A stretch of 64,000 bases of DNA from Nannocystis pusilla (GCF_026626665.1 NZ_JAPNKE010000002.1:1985204-2049203), one strand, 5' to 3'; counted from the stretch's first letter, positions 45,286 through 55,857 are shown. Notes: generated by a model from the letters alone, not told the origin. Numbers and translations: made by a program.

Positions 45286-45876
45286 GCGCGGAGATGTCTT
45301 CGGGGACAGGTGCTTCGGAGCCGCGCGGCGGGCCGGGCGCGGCGCGGGGCGTGAAGTGTCCGTCAGGGCATGACCTTGCAGTCATGTCCCATGAGACATG
45401 CCGCGCGGCGAGGCCGCGGCGTGCGGCGGTGCGCAGGCCTCGCCGCGGCGGCGAGCCCGACAGTGGTCCGGGCGAGACCGCAGCGCGAGATCGGCGTCCG
45501 GTCCGGGGAGCAGCCGGCGACGTGCGGCGGGCGCACGGCGAGGGTCCGACGCTCGCGCGGGCCGACGCGAACGAGGGAAAGTGCCGGGGCCGAGAGCGGC
45601 GTCGCAGGGGTCGGCAGCACGCACGTGTCGCGGCCGAGGCGGGCCCCGGCGACCTCGGCCGGCGGCGATCGCCCTGGCAGAGTTCGGTCACGCGGCCCGG
45701 CGGCACGCCCGTGCAATCGCCTGCGCGTCGCGCAGCGCGGGCGCCCGACGCCGTTCGCCCGGGCGGCTGGAAGTCCAAGTCCGCGGCATGGCCGACGGTT
45801 GAGTTTTCTTACCCCCACCCGGCCCCCCGGGGTAGGCTTGGCGACGCATAACAGTCCCCGAGCGCACGAGGTACTT
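45286..45876. other. Promoter-bearing gap of 591 bp before pckG
   Basis: No gene is supported. The left side holds dyads (45298-45312 and 45360-45405, including CATGTCC-CATG-AGACATG). A pyrimidine-rich stretch with CCCCCACCC and CCCCCC occurs at about 45813-45835. The pckG promoter must lie toward the right end, but no clear -35/-10 pair was identified. Confidence 0.5.
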
Positions 45877-47666
45877 ATGAGCGAGACCAAGACGAAACAC
45901 CAAGAGCTGCAACGCTTTGTGGACGAGTGGGCGGCGCGCTGCAAGCCGGACCGCGTCGAGTGGTGCGACGGTTCGGACGCCGAGTACGATCGGATGCTGG
46001 GGCTGCTGATCGAGAGCGGCGCGGCGATCCGCCTCAATCCCGCGAAGCGCCCCAACAGCATCCTGGTGCGCTCGGACCCGCGCGACGTGGCGCGCGTCGA
46101 GAGCCGGACGTTCATCTGCAGCGCCTCCCGGGAGGGCGCGGGCCCGACCAACAACTGGGAGGACCCGCTGGTGATGCGCAAGAAGCTGAACGGGCTCTAC
46201 GACGGCTGCATGCGCGGGCGGACGATGTACGTGATCCCGTTCTGCATGGGCCCGCTGGGCTCGCCGATCGCCCAGACCGGCGTGCAGCTGAGCGACTCGC
46301 CGTACGTGGTCGCCAACATGAAGATCATGACCCGCATGGGCAAGGCGGTGCTCGACGCGCTCGGCGAGGACGGCCGCTTCGTCAAGGCGGTCCACTCCGT
46401 CGGCCAGCCGCTCGAGGCCGGCGACGCCGGCCCGGCGTGGCCGTGCAACCCCGAGAACACGTACATCACCCACTTCCCCGAGAAGCGCACGATCCTGTCG
46501 TTCGGCAGCGGCTACGGCGGCAATGCGCTGCTCGGCAAGAAGTGCTTCGCGCTCCGCATCGCCTCGGCGATGGCCCGCGACGAGGGCTGGCTGGCCGAGC
46601 ACATGCTCATCCTCGGCGTCGAGGGCCCCGACGGCAAGAAGACCTACGTGACGGCGGCGTTCCCCAGCGCCTGCGGCAAGACCAACTTCGCCATGCTCAT
46701 CCCGCCCAAGGAGATGACCGGCTGGAAGGTCACCTGCGTCGGCGACGACATCGCCTGGCTCAAGCCCGACGCCGAGGGCAACCTGCGCGCCATCAACCCC
46801 GAGGCCGGCTTCTTCGGCGTGGCCCCGGGCACGTCGATGGAGACCAACCCCAACGCGATGATCTCGTGCGCGCGCGACTCGATCTTCACCAACGTCGCGC
46901 TGACCGACGACGGCGACGTGTGGTGGAGGGCATGACGAAGGAGCCGCCCAAGCACCTGATCGACTGGACCGGCAAGGACTGGACGCCCGACTGCGGCCGC
47001 AACGCGGCGCACCCGAACGCCCGCTTCACCTCGCCGGCCCGCAACTGCCCGGTCATCGACCCCGAGTGGGAGAACCCGGCCGGCGTGCCGATCCGCGCCA
47101 TCATCTTCGGCGGCCGCCGCATGAACGACGTGCCGCTGGTCTACCAGGCGTTCAACTGGTCGCACGGCGTGTACATCGGCGCGACCATGGGCTCGGAGCA
47201 GACCGCCGCGGCCGAGGGCCAGGTCGGGGCGCTGCGCCGCGATCCGATGGCGATGCTGCCGTTCTGCGGCTACAACATGGGCGACTACTTCCGCCACTGG
47301 CTGTCGATGGCCAAGCGCGTGAAGGAGCCGCCGCGGATCTTCCACGTCAACTGGTTCCGCAAGCAGGACGGCAAGTTCATGTGGCCGGGCTTCGGCCAGA
47401 ACATGCGCGTGCTGCGGTGGGTGGTCGAGCGCTCGCGCGGCCAGGCCATCGGCGTCGAGTCGCCGCTCGGCTGGATCCCCCACTACCACGATATCGACTG
47501 GCGCGGCCTCGACTTCTCCGAGGCCCAGTGGGACGAGCTGATGGGCTACGCCCGCGACCGCGTCAAGAAGCAGACGCTGTCGCACGAGGAGCTGTTCCTC
47601 GAGCTGTCCGAGGCGCTGCCGAAGACGATGATCTTCGAGCGCGAGCTGCTGATCAGCCGCCTGTGA
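45877..47666 (+). CDS. pckG: GTP-dependent phosphoenolpyruvate carboxykinase (one apparent frameshift)
   Basis: This enzyme converts oxaloacetate and GTP to phosphoenolpyruvate, CO2 and GDP for gluconeogenesis. The 5' part shows the GTP-type PEPCK features: [57 protein letters not shown] and the kinase-1a P-loop [16 protein letters not shown]. At 46926 one G is missing. Restoring it links V-W-W to E-G-M-T-K-E-P-P, and the frame continues [16 protein letters not shown], [20 protein letters not shown] and ERELLISRL. Corrected length is 596 aa, the family size. It is very unlikely to be a natural pseudogene, because all active-site motifs are kept on both sides. Confidence 0.9.
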
Positions 47667-47688
47667 GCGCGCGCTAGCCATGGGAAGG

Positions 47689-47745
47689 GCATGGTCTCCG
47701 GACCATGCCCTTTCGTGCATGCCCGATCGGGCATGTCCATGAGGT
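47689..47745. repeat. Dyads between convergent pckG and carboxypeptidase genes
   Basis: The elements CATGGTC-TCCG-GACCATG and CATGCCC-GATC-GGGCATG show paired arm changes that keep the hairpin. Half-site GTCCATG follows. Likely bidirectional terminator. Confidence 0.75.
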
Positions 47746-49559
47746 CATGGCGCTTCGGCCAGCCAGGCGGCGACGTCGGCGCGCAGCTCGACCGGGCGGT
47801 CGTAGGTGACGGCGTGGGAGGCGTCGTACGGGGCCAGACGGATCGTGCGCAGGCCGGGGTCGGGCTCGCCGGCGAAGGCGTCGGGGCGGAAGTGGACGTG
47901 CAGCTCGCCGGGCCGCTCGCTGCCCCGCGGGAGGTCGTCGACGTGCTCGACGCCGACGACGACGCTCTTGAACAGCTCGAGGGTGGGGGCGATCGAGGGG
48001 CCCCACACGGCGAGGTCGCGGGCGGCGTCGGTGATGAAGACGCGGGCGTAGGCGAGGTCGTGGAGGAACAGGGCGCCGTAGTGCGGGTCGCTCGAGTGGA
48101 CGCCGGCCATGATCGCGGCCGGGCCGCGGAAGCCGTCGAGCGCCTCGACCGAGAACGGCAGGAAGAAGCGGTCCCAAGCCGGCAGGGCGCCGAGGTGCTC
48201 GGCGAGGTCGGGGGCGTCGGCCGGGTAGTCGCCCGGGTTGCGCACGCGGAAGGCGGTCGGCCGATCGGCGGCGGCGAGGCCGTCGATGGCCTCGGGCGCG
48301 ACCTGCAGGACCGCGGCGAGGGTGTCGCGGCGCGACAGGCCGGCGCGGGTGCGGGCGAACAGGTCGCTGAGCCAGGTGCCGGGGCCGTCGATGTCGTAGC
48401 GGCTGCGGCCGGCGTTCTCGACGAAGTTGATGACGTTGGCCCACGGGTCGCACGGGTCCGGCTTGGCGGCGCAGGCGACGAACTCGAGGCCGAGACTGTC
48501 CGCGAGGACATGAACCGGAGAACCTGGCGCTTCGAGCAGGTCACCGGCGCGCGCCTGCTGGGCGGCGCCGGCAAGGCTGGGCTGGACGAGGACGAGGTGG
48601 CCGAGCTCGCCGGCCACGAGGTCGGGGCCGGGGGGCTCGTCGCCGGGGAAGCGCGCGGCGAGGTGGGCGGCGATCGCCGCGGCGAGGGCGGGGTCGCGGT
48701 AGCGGCCGGGGCCCTGCTCGTAGCGGGCCGGGAACAGCAGCATGTGCAGCAGGATCGAGGCGCGGATGCCCCCGTAGCTCTCGCCGACGAGGACGAGGCG
48801 ACGCCCGGCGAGGGCGGGGTGGTCGTCCCAGAAGCGCAGGAGGGCGCGGGCGAAGTCGGCGGCGTCGAGGTAGCTGTTGAAGTTGCGGCTGTTGAGCTCG
48901 GCCGAACGCAGGCCCATCTGCGCGGGGTCGGCGATCGATTGCTGCGAGAAGCCGGTGTTGCGGGCGTCGATGTAGAGGAGGTGGCCGAGGGCGGTCCACG
49001 GGGCGGGGCTGGGGACGGGCTCGAGATCGGCGCCGAGGGTCTGGGGCGCGGTGTTGCCGGCGAGGATCAGGCCGGTGGACACGCCGGGGCCGCCGTTGAA
49101 GAGGAGCAGGAGCGGGGCGTCGCCGGGATCGTCGTCGGCGGGGTGGAAGCTGTAGAAGAGCCGCGCCGGCGAGCTGGTCATGGGGATGACGACGTCGCCC
49201 TCGCCGATCTCGTAGTCGACGCCGTCGACGTCGAGATAACCTGCCTCGGGGGACAGCTCGGGACAGTGACGGTGGAAGACGTCGTCCTCGCAGCTGCAAG
49301 TGTCGCACGGCGGGGGGGCGTCGCAGCCGGTCGGGGCGGCGGTGGTCCCGGCGGCGGTGGTCGAGGTAGTGGGGTCGGGGGCCTCGGTGGTGGTCGAGGT
49401 CGTGGTGGTCGTCGTCGACGACGAGGTCGTGGTGGGGTCGACGGAGGTCGAGGTCGAGGTCGTCGAGGTCGAGGTGCCGTCGCTGTCGCTGGCGGGAGGA
49501 GCGTCGGGGCAGGCCGCGAGGAGCAGCAGCGCAGCGACCACGCGAGCAAGAGTCGACAT
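47745..49559 (-). CDS. Secreted S10 family serine carboxypeptidase-like lipoprotein
   Basis: This 604-aa protein has lipobox ALLLLAAC, then a long Thr/Ser linker to about residue 90. The S10 domain follows: RLFYSFHPADDDPG, LLLLFNGGPGVSTGL (oxyanion/substrate N-G-G-P-G), LLYIDARNTGFSQQ, VLVGESYGGIRASILL (nucleophile Ser in G-E-S-Y-G-G) and VGVEHVDDLP, where the catalytic His region lies. Such enzymes cut C-terminal residues from peptides. A dyad is translated within the body (P-V-H-V-L-A-D-S-L), and another near the domain start (C-P-E-L-S-P-E-A-G). The frame is intact. Probable nutrient-scavenging surface protease of a predatory bacterium. Confidence 0.88.
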   Translation of the reverse strand: MSTLARVVAALLLLAACPDAPPASDSDGTSTSTTSTSTSVDPTTTSSSTTTTTTSTTTEAPDPTTSTTAAGTTAAPTGCDAPPPCDTCSCEDDVFHRHCPELSPEAGYLDVDGVDYEIGEGDVVIPMTSSPARLFYSFHPADDDPGDAPLLLLFNGGPGVSTGLILAGNTAPQTLGADLEPVPSPAPWTALGHLLYIDARNTGFSQQSIADPAQMGLRSAELNSRNFNSYLDAADFARALLRFWDDHPALAGRRLVLVGESYGGIRASILLHMLLFPARYEQGPGRYRDPALAAAIAAHLAARFPGDEPPGPDLVAGELGHLVLVQPSLAGAAQQARAGDLLEAPGSPVHVLADSLGLEFVACAAKPDPCDPWANVINFVENAGRSRYDIDGPGTWLSDLFARTRAGLSRRDTLAAVLQVAPEAIDGLAAADRPTAFRVRNPGDYPADAPDLAEHLGALPAWDRFFLPFSVEALDGFRGPAAIMAGVHSSDPHYGALFLHDLAYARVFITDAARDLAVWGPSIAPTLELFKSVVVGVEHVDDLPRGSERPGELHVHFRPDAFAGEPDPGLRTIRLAPYDASHAVTYDRPVELRADVAAWLAEAP

Positions 49560-49693
49560 GGATCGAGCCTAACGCGGCGGGCCGCGCATGTGCGCGCCGG
49601 CGGAGGACGACGAGGCACGCGGTGAGGGCACGCGGGGGCAGAGGCGGCGAGGCCGCTCGTAGGCCGCGCGCAGGGGTGGTAGGGTGAGGCTCG

Positions 49694-50632
49694 ATGACCG
49701 GCGCAGAGCTCGATCGGGTGACCCTGGCGTTCGAGCCGGGCAGCCTGGTGGTGCTCAACGTGGTGCTGGCGCTGGTGATGGTCGGGGTGGCGCTCGACCT
49801 GCGCCCGCGCGACTTCGCGGCGGTGCTCCGGCACCCGCGGGCGGCCGTCGTCGGTCTTTTGGGACAGGTGGTGGTGCTGCCGGCGCTGACGTTCGCGCTG
49901 GTGGTGGTGCTGCGACCGCCGGCGAGCGTGGCGCTGGGGATGATCCTGGTGGCGGCGTGCCCCGGCGGCAACATGTCGAACTTCATCACCCACCTGGCCC
50001 GCGGCAACACCGAGCTGTCGGTGACGTTGACCGCGATCGGGACGGTGCTGGCGGTGGTGACGACGCCGCTCAACCTGGCCTTTTGGTCAGGCATGTCCGC
50101 GGACACGGCGGCGCTGGTCCGCTCGGTCGCGCTGTCGCCGAAAGAGCTGGTGACGACGGTGCTGGCGGTGCTGGGCGCCCCGCTGGCGCTCGGGATGCTG
50201 GTGGCGGCGCGCCGGCCCGGGCTGGCGGACCGGCTGCGCGGGCCGTTCAAGCTGTTCTCGGTCGGCTGCCTGGCGCTGTTCATCGTGATCGGGCTGAGCC
50301 GCAACGTCGGGATCCTGGCCGACCACTGGGCGCTGCTCGGCGGGGCGGTGGCGCTGCACAACGGGCTGGCGCTGCTGTCGGGCTGGCTGGTCGCAAGGAC
50401 AGCCGGGCTGCCGGGCCGCGACCGGCGGGCGATCGCGGTCGAGGTGGGGATCCAGAACGCCGGGCTGGCGCTGGTGCTGGCGTTCGACTTCTTCCCGGGG
50501 CTCGGCGGGACGGCGATGATCGCGGCCTGGTGGGGCGTGTGGCACCTGATCGCGGGGCTGACCCTGGCGTTCGTGTGGCGCCGCCGGGCGCTGCGCGAAG
50601 AGGACGCTCAGGCCCAGGCGACGACGACCTGA
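49694..50632 (+). CDS. Bile acid:sodium symporter (BASS) family transporter
   Basis: This is a 312-aa membrane protein with about nine or ten helices. BASS features are LVMVGVALDLRPRDFAAVLR, ILVAACPGGNMSNFITHLAR (conserved P-G-G-x-x-S-N) and LSVTLTAIGTVLAVVTTPL. ALVLAFDFFPGLGGTAMIAA follows near the C-terminus. It probably carries organic anions with sodium. Dyad sequence is translated within a predicted helix region at W-S-G-M-S-A-D-T. The stop lies inside the convergent TauD-like gene by 25 bp. The frame is intact. Substrate unknown. Confidence 0.87.
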   Translation: MTGAELDRVTLAFEPGSLVVLNVVLALVMVGVALDLRPRDFAAVLRHPRAAVVGLLGQVVVLPALTFALVVVLRPPASVALGMILVAACPGGNMSNFITHLARGNTELSVTLTAIGTVLAVVTTPLNLAFWSGMSADTAALVRSVALSPKELVTTVLAVLGAPLALGMLVAARRPGLADRLRGPFKLFSVGCLALFIVIGLSRNVGILADHWALLGGAVALHNGLALLSGWLVARTAGLPGRDRRAIAVEVGIQNAGLALVLAFDFFPGLGGTAMIAAWWGVWHLIAGLTLAFVWRRRALREEDAQAQATTT

Positions 50633-51650
50633 CGCGGACCGCGGTACGGCAGGCGGCCGTGCGAGACGGAGAAGTTGTCGATGGCGACGATGTCGCCGGC
50701 GCGCCACGGGAACACGACCATGTGCCGCCAGATGATGTCGCGCAGGTGTTCGAGGTCGGCCGCGTCGATCTCGCGGCCGTCGCGGTAGGTGCAGTGCATC
50801 GGCAGGGCGTCGGCCGCGGTGGAGCGCCGCCGCGCGCCGATCAGGAGCCGGGCGAACTGCGAGAGGGCGAGGCTCCGCAGGTCGCCCTGACGGGCATGGA
50901 CGCGGCGCAGCTCGGCGGCTGCGCTGGCGGCGTGAAACACCTGGACATGGTTGAACCACACCGGCTCGCCCGACTCGGGGTGGGCTCGCAGGGCGTCGTG
51001 CTCGCTGACGAGGCGCAGGCGCTGTCCCGGGAGCCAGGTGACCTGAAAGCCCTGCTCGGCGCACTTGGCCTCGACGACCGCGCGGTCGGTGGTCAAGAAC
51101 ATCTCGTCCCAGCGCTTGAGCTTCCACAGGTCGAAGCGTCCGCCGCCGTCGGGGCCGTCGTAGTTGCGGATGATGCGGATCCCGCCGCGGACGAAGCGGT
51201 CGCGCACGTCGGGATCGAGGTCGGCGACGACGCGGCGAAAGTCGCACAGCGGGTCTCTCCGCCGCCTCCCTGCGGGGCGACCAGACAGGCGAAGAACAGC
51301 CGCCGCGGCGGGTCGCGCAGGAACGACATCTCGCAGTGCTGCGGGATCGGGTAGTAGGGCGGCAGCTCGCTGGCGGAGAAGACGTACTCGCTGAGGGCGT
51401 CGCGCGGGGAGGTGCCGAGGTACTCGTTCTTCAGCCCGGGCTCGATGGCACGGGCGACGTGCTCGAGGTCGACGGGGACGCGCACGCCGAAGCCGCGCAG
51501 CAGGACCGCGCCGTGGCTGCGCAGCTGTCCGGAGAGCCAGGTCTTCTCGGCGTCGAGCCAGGCGCGCAAGGCGTCGACGCGGGCGTCGCCGTCCGGCTCG
51601 ACGACCGGGACTGCGCCGCCGCCGGGGCCGCGGATCTCGCTGAGTCGCAT
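50608..51650 (-). CDS. TauD/TfdA-like Fe(II)/2-oxoglutarate dioxygenase (one apparent frameshift)
   Basis: The N-terminal half (RSHGAVLLRGFGVRVPVDLE, YPIPQHCEMSFLRDPPRRLF with the Fe-binding H-x-E) is of the TauD/SyrP type. At the GGG 51251-51253 one base is missing; then LCDFRRVVADLDPDVRDRF, LPMHCTYRDGREIDAADLEH and GDIVAIDNFSVSHGRLPYRGPR give the distal His and the 2-oxoglutarate Arg. Corrected length about 347 aa. Such proteins hydroxylate or otherwise modify small substrates, often in secondary metabolism. The convergent BASS transporter may move the substrate or product; this is inference from position only. Confidence 0.82.
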
Positions 51651-51822
51651 GCGCCGACGATGGCACAGATCGGGCGACCGTGGCGCGGCGTGTACGAGGC
51701 CGGGCGAGGTCGCGCCATCGTCGGCTGCGGGAAGATGGCTTTCGGGACAGGTCGTGGTGGGCGGCGGGGCGCAGGCGCAGCGCCGGGAGGCGCCCGGATG
51801 ACCTTTGGGACAGCGTCGCGGC

Positions 51823-52704
51823 CTAGTCGTCGGTGAGGACCTCGTCGAGGCGCGTGGCGACCAGGACGCGGGCGGCCCAGGTCTCGAGGACGGCCTCGTC
51901 GCGGCAGTCGAGGACGCGCTGGCGCTGGGCGTCGGTGAGGCTGAAGCCCTTGAGCTGGAGCTGCTTCAGGACGAGCTCGGCCTTGCCGGCGACGCGACCC
52001 TTGACCTCGCCCTCGGCGATGCCCTCGAGCCAGGGCTTGCGGAACATGTCACTGATCGGTTCCCAGCGCTTTTTGGTGGCCATGAGCTGCTCCAGGGCGA
52101 GGCGGGCCGCGCGGCCGAGCAGGCCGACGACGAAGTCAGGGTAGTGGATCCCCCGTTCGTCGTCGAGCTCGCGGCTCGCGTCGAGCGCAGCCAGGGCGAT
52201 CTGTTCGACGCCCGGCGCGTCGGCGTGGGCGGCGACCGACAGCACCGCCAGCTCCGGCAGCTCGCGCGCCCGATCGAGGTCGGTGACCGCGGGCACGGCC
52301 TCGGGACCGAGCACCCACGGGCGCAGGACGTTGCGCTGGCGGCCGAGGTCGATCGGCTCGGCGCACCAGCGGGCGACGTCGCGGTCGAGCGAGACGACCA
52401 CGAGGGTCACGGGGCAGTTGAGGCGCGTGCGCAGGCCGGCGACGTACAGCGGCCAGGTCCAGCGCTTGCGCGGGTCTCGTTCGACCTGGACCTCGACCAC
52501 GAGGGCCTCGTCGGGCCGCTCGGGCGCGCCGCCGAGGCCCAGGACCGCGTCGGCGCGGTGCTCGGCGAAGTGGAGGTCGACGAACTCGGCGGCGCTGATC
52601 CGGACCGGACCCGGCGCGGCGACACCCGGCCACATGAGGTCGGGGATGAGCGCCGGCGCGTGACGGACGAGCTGGACCAGCGCCTCGTGGGACAGCTTGG
52701 GCAT
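51823..52704 (-). CDS. Rpn/PD-(D/E)XK nuclease-type family protein
   Basis: This 293-aa protein resembles the Rpn family recombination-promoting nuclease/putative transposase group. Core: FVDLHFAEHRADAVLGLG and DEALVVEVQVERDPRKRWTW, giving the D...E-x-Q pattern of PD-(D/E)XK nucleases, then WPLYVAGLRTRLNCPVTLVV. The C-terminal half is helical (WLEGIAEGEVKGRVAGKAEL, RQRVLDCRDEAVLETWAARV), with the repeated G-x-A-E-G-x motif common in this group. Members act in horizontally mobile contexts and in vitro promote RecA-independent recombination. Its possible link to the dyad repeats is untested. Confidence 0.78.
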   Translation of the reverse strand: MPKLSHEALVQLVRHAPALIPDLMWPGVAAPGPVRISAAEFVDLHFAEHRADAVLGLGGAPERPDEALVVEVQVERDPRKRWTWPLYVAGLRTRLNCPVTLVVVSLDRDVARWCAEPIDLGRQRNVLRPWVLGPEAVPAVTDLDRARELPELAVLSVAAHADAPGVEQIALAALDASRELDDERGIHYPDFVVGLLGRAARLALEQLMATKKRWEPISDMFRKPWLEGIAEGEVKGRVAGKAELVLKQLQLKGFSLTDAQRQRVLDCRDEAVLETWAARVLVATRLDEVLTDD

Positions 52705-52786
52705 CGCAGCGCGCGAGCTAGCACGCGCGGGCGGGCGGTCCAGAGTTCGCCCGGTCCGCGGGCGTGCGGGCGGTCCGAGGGGGCTG

Positions 52787-54108
52787 TCAGCGGGCGGGAC
52801 GCTCGCGCCGACCCGAGGACAGGGCCCAGCGGATCAGGAACTGGATCTTGCCGTCGCGCTGGAAGCCGCGGAAGAACTCGACGAGGTCGTCGTAGATCTT
52901 CGGGTCGCGCACGAGGCGGCCCATGGTGCCCTCGCCGCGCTCGATGCCGGCGACGATCTTGTTCACGTTGCCGAGGTGTCCTGCACGCTCTTGAGCATCT
53001 TGCCCTGCGAGTCGTAGAGCAGGCGGGTCGAGACGTTGACGTTGTAGGGGTCGTGCAGGGCGTTGGAGATGGCGGCCATCTTCTTGCGGCCGTCGTCGAC
53101 CAGCGGCTGCATGCTGTCGTCGAACTTCGTCAGCGCCTTCTGGCCCTTGGCGAGGAAGTGGTCGAGGTCGGCGGCGCCGTCCTGCACGCCGCGCAGCGAG
53201 CTGCCGAAGCTGCGCAGCAGGTCCTCGTCGTTGAGCATGGCGCCGACCATGCCCTTGCCGGCCGCGGTGTTGCGCAGGTTCTCGTCGCCGGCGGCGAGCC
53301 GGTCCTGGATGTTCTTGACGGTCTCGCCGTCGCCCATGGCGGCGGCGAGCTCGGCGATCCCGCCGATGGCCTCCTCGACCTTGACGAAGCCGCCGTCGAC
53401 CTTCTCCTTCACGGCGTCGATCGTCTCGGACATCGACGGGGTGGTCTGGATCCGCCCGTCTGGCTGGATCGGTTCGCCGCGGCCGACCGAGATCTGGACG
53501 ATCTGGTCGCCGAGCACGCCGTTCTGCGAGATGGCGGCCCGGCTGTCGTCGCGGATGTGCATCATGCTGTCCTGAAAGACAGACAGGGTCACGCGGATCC
53601 GGCTGTGATCGGTGGTGAAGCCGTCGCAGATGCCGGTGCCGCCGGTCCACAGCACGCCGCGGTAGCGCCGGCGCATCTCCTGGGTGACGCACACCTCGCC
53701 CTGGCCACACTGCGAGTCCTCCTCGCACGGGGCGTGGAGGTCCTTGTTGAAGGAGTACGACTCGAGCTCGGCGCAGCGACCCTCGGCGGCGCAGAACATG
53801 GTGCGGTCGCAGTCGTCGGTGCGGCCCTGGCCGAAGCGGCCCCGGTCCTCGGTCTGCGGGTCGCACGGGTAGTCGACCCACACGAACTCGCGCTTGACGA
53901 CGGTGCCGATCTCCATGCCCTCGATCTGGACGGCGCTGCCTTCACGCAGACCAGAGACCTGGCGGAAGTCGGCGGTGATCGAGACCCGCTCCTTCCACAG
54001 GTTCTTGCCCTGGCTGAACACGACGAGGCCGACGAGGCTGGCGAGGCCGCTGATGATGACGATGAGCCCGACGAGTTGGTTGCGGCTCTGCTCGCTCCGG
54101 CGGGCCAT
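52787..54108 (-). CDS. MlaD family (MCE domain) lipid-transport protein (one apparent frameshift)
   Basis: The N-terminal anchor LVGLIVIISGLASLVGLVVF is followed by an MCE domain (RVSITADFRQVSGLREGSAV, QIEGMEIGTVVKREFVWVDY). An insertion with several Cys residues comes next (CDPQTEDRGRFGQGRTDDC, CAAEGRCAELESYSF). A helical tail follows (MSETIDAVKEKVDGGFVKVE), ending after a one-base shift at about 52976 as LGNVNKIVAGIERGEGTMGR and IQFLIRWALSSGRRERPAR. Corrected length about 440 aa. MCE/MlaD proteins hold lipids in transit between membranes. The Cys-rich insert inside the MCE domain is unusual. No Mla permease or ATPase is adjacent in this window. Confidence 0.82.
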
Positions 54109-54627
54109 CCGGGGATCGTAGCGGATCCGGCCGCGCGTGAGGAGGTCGCCTCAGCGGGCCCGCCGCGGCGTTCGCACAGGGCGGAGCGACCGAGATCGCG
54201 CGCTGCGGCGAGGTTTTGCCGAGGCTCGCGGGTCGTCGGCCGTCGCGTCAGGCAGCGGCAGGCCGGAGATGGACGGAGCGGTCGACGGCTCGACGAGCAC
54301 GGACCTGCGAGCTCGACGGCCGGACGTGTCCGGGGGTCGAGCCGTGGGAAGGCGAGGCTGCGTCGAAGGTCTGCTGCCGGCGCTTCGGGGTCTCTCTCGG
54401 CGTGGGGAGAAGAGGTCGAACCGCGCGGCGGAGCTGCCTTGTCGCAGGGATCCAGGACGGCGTGACCGGGCGCCGCGGCGCCGGGCTGAACGGTGCGGAT
54501 CGGCTCGGTCAGCGCGGCCTGCGTCCCCGCGCGTCGGCGCCGGCGCGGCGCGCCAGGGCTCCCTCGCAAGGCCCCCTGCGGACGGCTACTCGACAGCGGG
54601 GGCGCGATGTGGAATGTCCACGGCGCC
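54109..54627. other. Gap of 519 bp before argD, no gene seen
   Basis: This divergent gap has no plausible gene in any frame. It should contain promoters for mlaD (minus) and argD (plus). No arginine-repressor-like box was identified by eye. Confidence 0.45.
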
Positions 54628-55857
54628 ATGTCCGCTTCGTCTCCCGCCCCGTTCGACGCGCAGGCGTTCGATGCTCACGTGATGTCGACCTACGCCCGCT
54701 TCCCGATCGCGCTCGAGCGCGGCGAGGGGTGCAGGGTGTGGGACACGACGGGCCGGGCCTACCTCGACTTCGCGGCCGGGATCGCCACCTGCACTTTGGG
54801 ACATGCCCACAAGAACCTGGTCGAGGCGGTGACGCGCCAGATCGGCAAGCTGCACCACGTGTCGAACCTGTTCTACATCCCCGAGCAGGGCGCGTTGGCG
54901 GCGCTGCTGGCGGCGCTCGGGGGCGGGGAGCGGGCGTTCTTCTGCAATTCGGGGGCGGAGGCCAACGAGGCGGCGATCAAGCTGGCGCGCAAGTACGGGC
55001 GCACGCGCCTCGGCATCGAGCGGCCGGTGGTGATCGCGGCGCAGGCGAGCTTCCACGGGCGCACGCTGGCGACGGTGACGGCCACCGGGCAGGCGAAGTA
55101 CCAGCAGAACTTCGACCCGCTGGTGCCGGGCTTCGTCCACGTGCCGTTCAACGACGCGACGGCGCTGAACGAGGCGATCGTCGAGCTCGACCGCGAGCGC
55201 AAGCAGGTGGCGGCGGTGCTGCTGGAGCCGCTCCAGGGCGAGGGCGGGATCCGGCCCGGCGACCCGGCGGTGTTCCGCAAGATCCGCGAGCTGTGCGACG
55301 CCCGCGGGATCCTGCTGATGTTCGACGAGGTCCAGGTCGGCGTCGGCCGCAGCGGCAAGTGGTGGGGCCACCAGCACCTCGAGGTCGAGGCCGACGTGAT
55401 CACCCTGGCGAAGGGCCTGGCCGGCGGGCTGCCGATCGGGGCGATGCTGTGCAGGCGCAGCTGCGACGTGTTCGAGCCCGGCGATCACGCGAGCACGTTC
55501 GGCGGCAACCCGCTGGCCTGCGCGGCGGCGCTGACGGTGCTGATGACGCTCGAGAAGGACAAGCTGGTCGACAACGCCCGCCTGCGCGGCGAGCAGCTGC
55601 GCGCGGGGTTGCAGGCGCTGGCGAAGTCGTCGCCGGGCAAGATCGCCGAGGTGCGCGGCTGGGGTCTGTTGCTCGGCGCGAAGCTGGGCCCGGCGGAGCC
55701 GCGCACGGCCGCCGAGATCGCCCGCGCGGCGCTCGACGCCGGGCTCCTGGTGGTGCCCGCGGGGCCGCGCGTGGTCCGCTTCGTGCCGCCGCTGATCGTG
55801 ACGACGGCCGAGATCGACGAGGCGCTGGCGGTGTTCGCCAAGGTGCTCGCCGGCTGA
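54628..55857 (+). CDS. argD: Acetylornithine/N-acetyl-gamma-aminobutyrate-type aminotransferase
   Basis: This 409-aa PLP enzyme is a class III aminotransferase. Features: RVWDTTGRAYLDFAAGIATC, the ArgD-like LGHAHKNLVEAVTRQIGKL, NSGAEANEAAIKLARKYG, SFHGRTLATVTATGQAKYQ, FDEVQVGVGRSGKWW and ITLAKGLAGGLPIGAML (PLP Lys). The family converts N-acetyl-glutamate semialdehyde to N-acetylornithine with glutamate, fitting the nearby arg cluster on the other strand. The ATG at 54628 is chosen over an earlier ATG at 54606. The dyad half-site GGGACATGCCC encodes L-G-H-A-H, a native stretch of the family. The frame is intact. Confidence 0.85.
   Translation: MSASSPAPFDAQAFDAHVMSTYARFPIALERGEGCRVWDTTGRAYLDFAAGIATCTLGHAHKNLVEAVTRQIGKLHHVSNLFYIPEQGALAALLAALGGGERAFFCNSGAEANEAAIKLARKYGRTRLGIERPVVIAAQASFHGRTLATVTATGQAKYQQNFDPLVPGFVHVPFNDATALNEAIVELDRERKQVAAVLLEPLQGEGGIRPGDPAVFRKIRELCDARGILLMFDEVQVGVGRSGKWWGHQHLEVEADVITLAKGLAGGLPIGAMLCRRSCDVFEPGDHASTFGGNPLACAAALTVLMTLEKDKLVDNARLRGEQLRAGLQALAKSSPGKIAEVRGWGLLLGAKLGPAEPRTAAEIARAALDAGLLVVPAGPRVVRFVPPLIVTTAEIDEALAVFAKVLAG

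Noticed and set aside
45370..45876. N-terminal extension of pckG
   Set aside because: The extension is low-complexity Arg-rich sequence with no PEPCK similarity; the ATG at 45877 gives the family N-terminus.
51823..52704. Rpn-like protein as the transposase (RAYT) of the dyads
   Set aside because: It is not a Y1/HUH transposase; no HUH or Y motif is seen. A link to the dyads cannot be claimed from this window.
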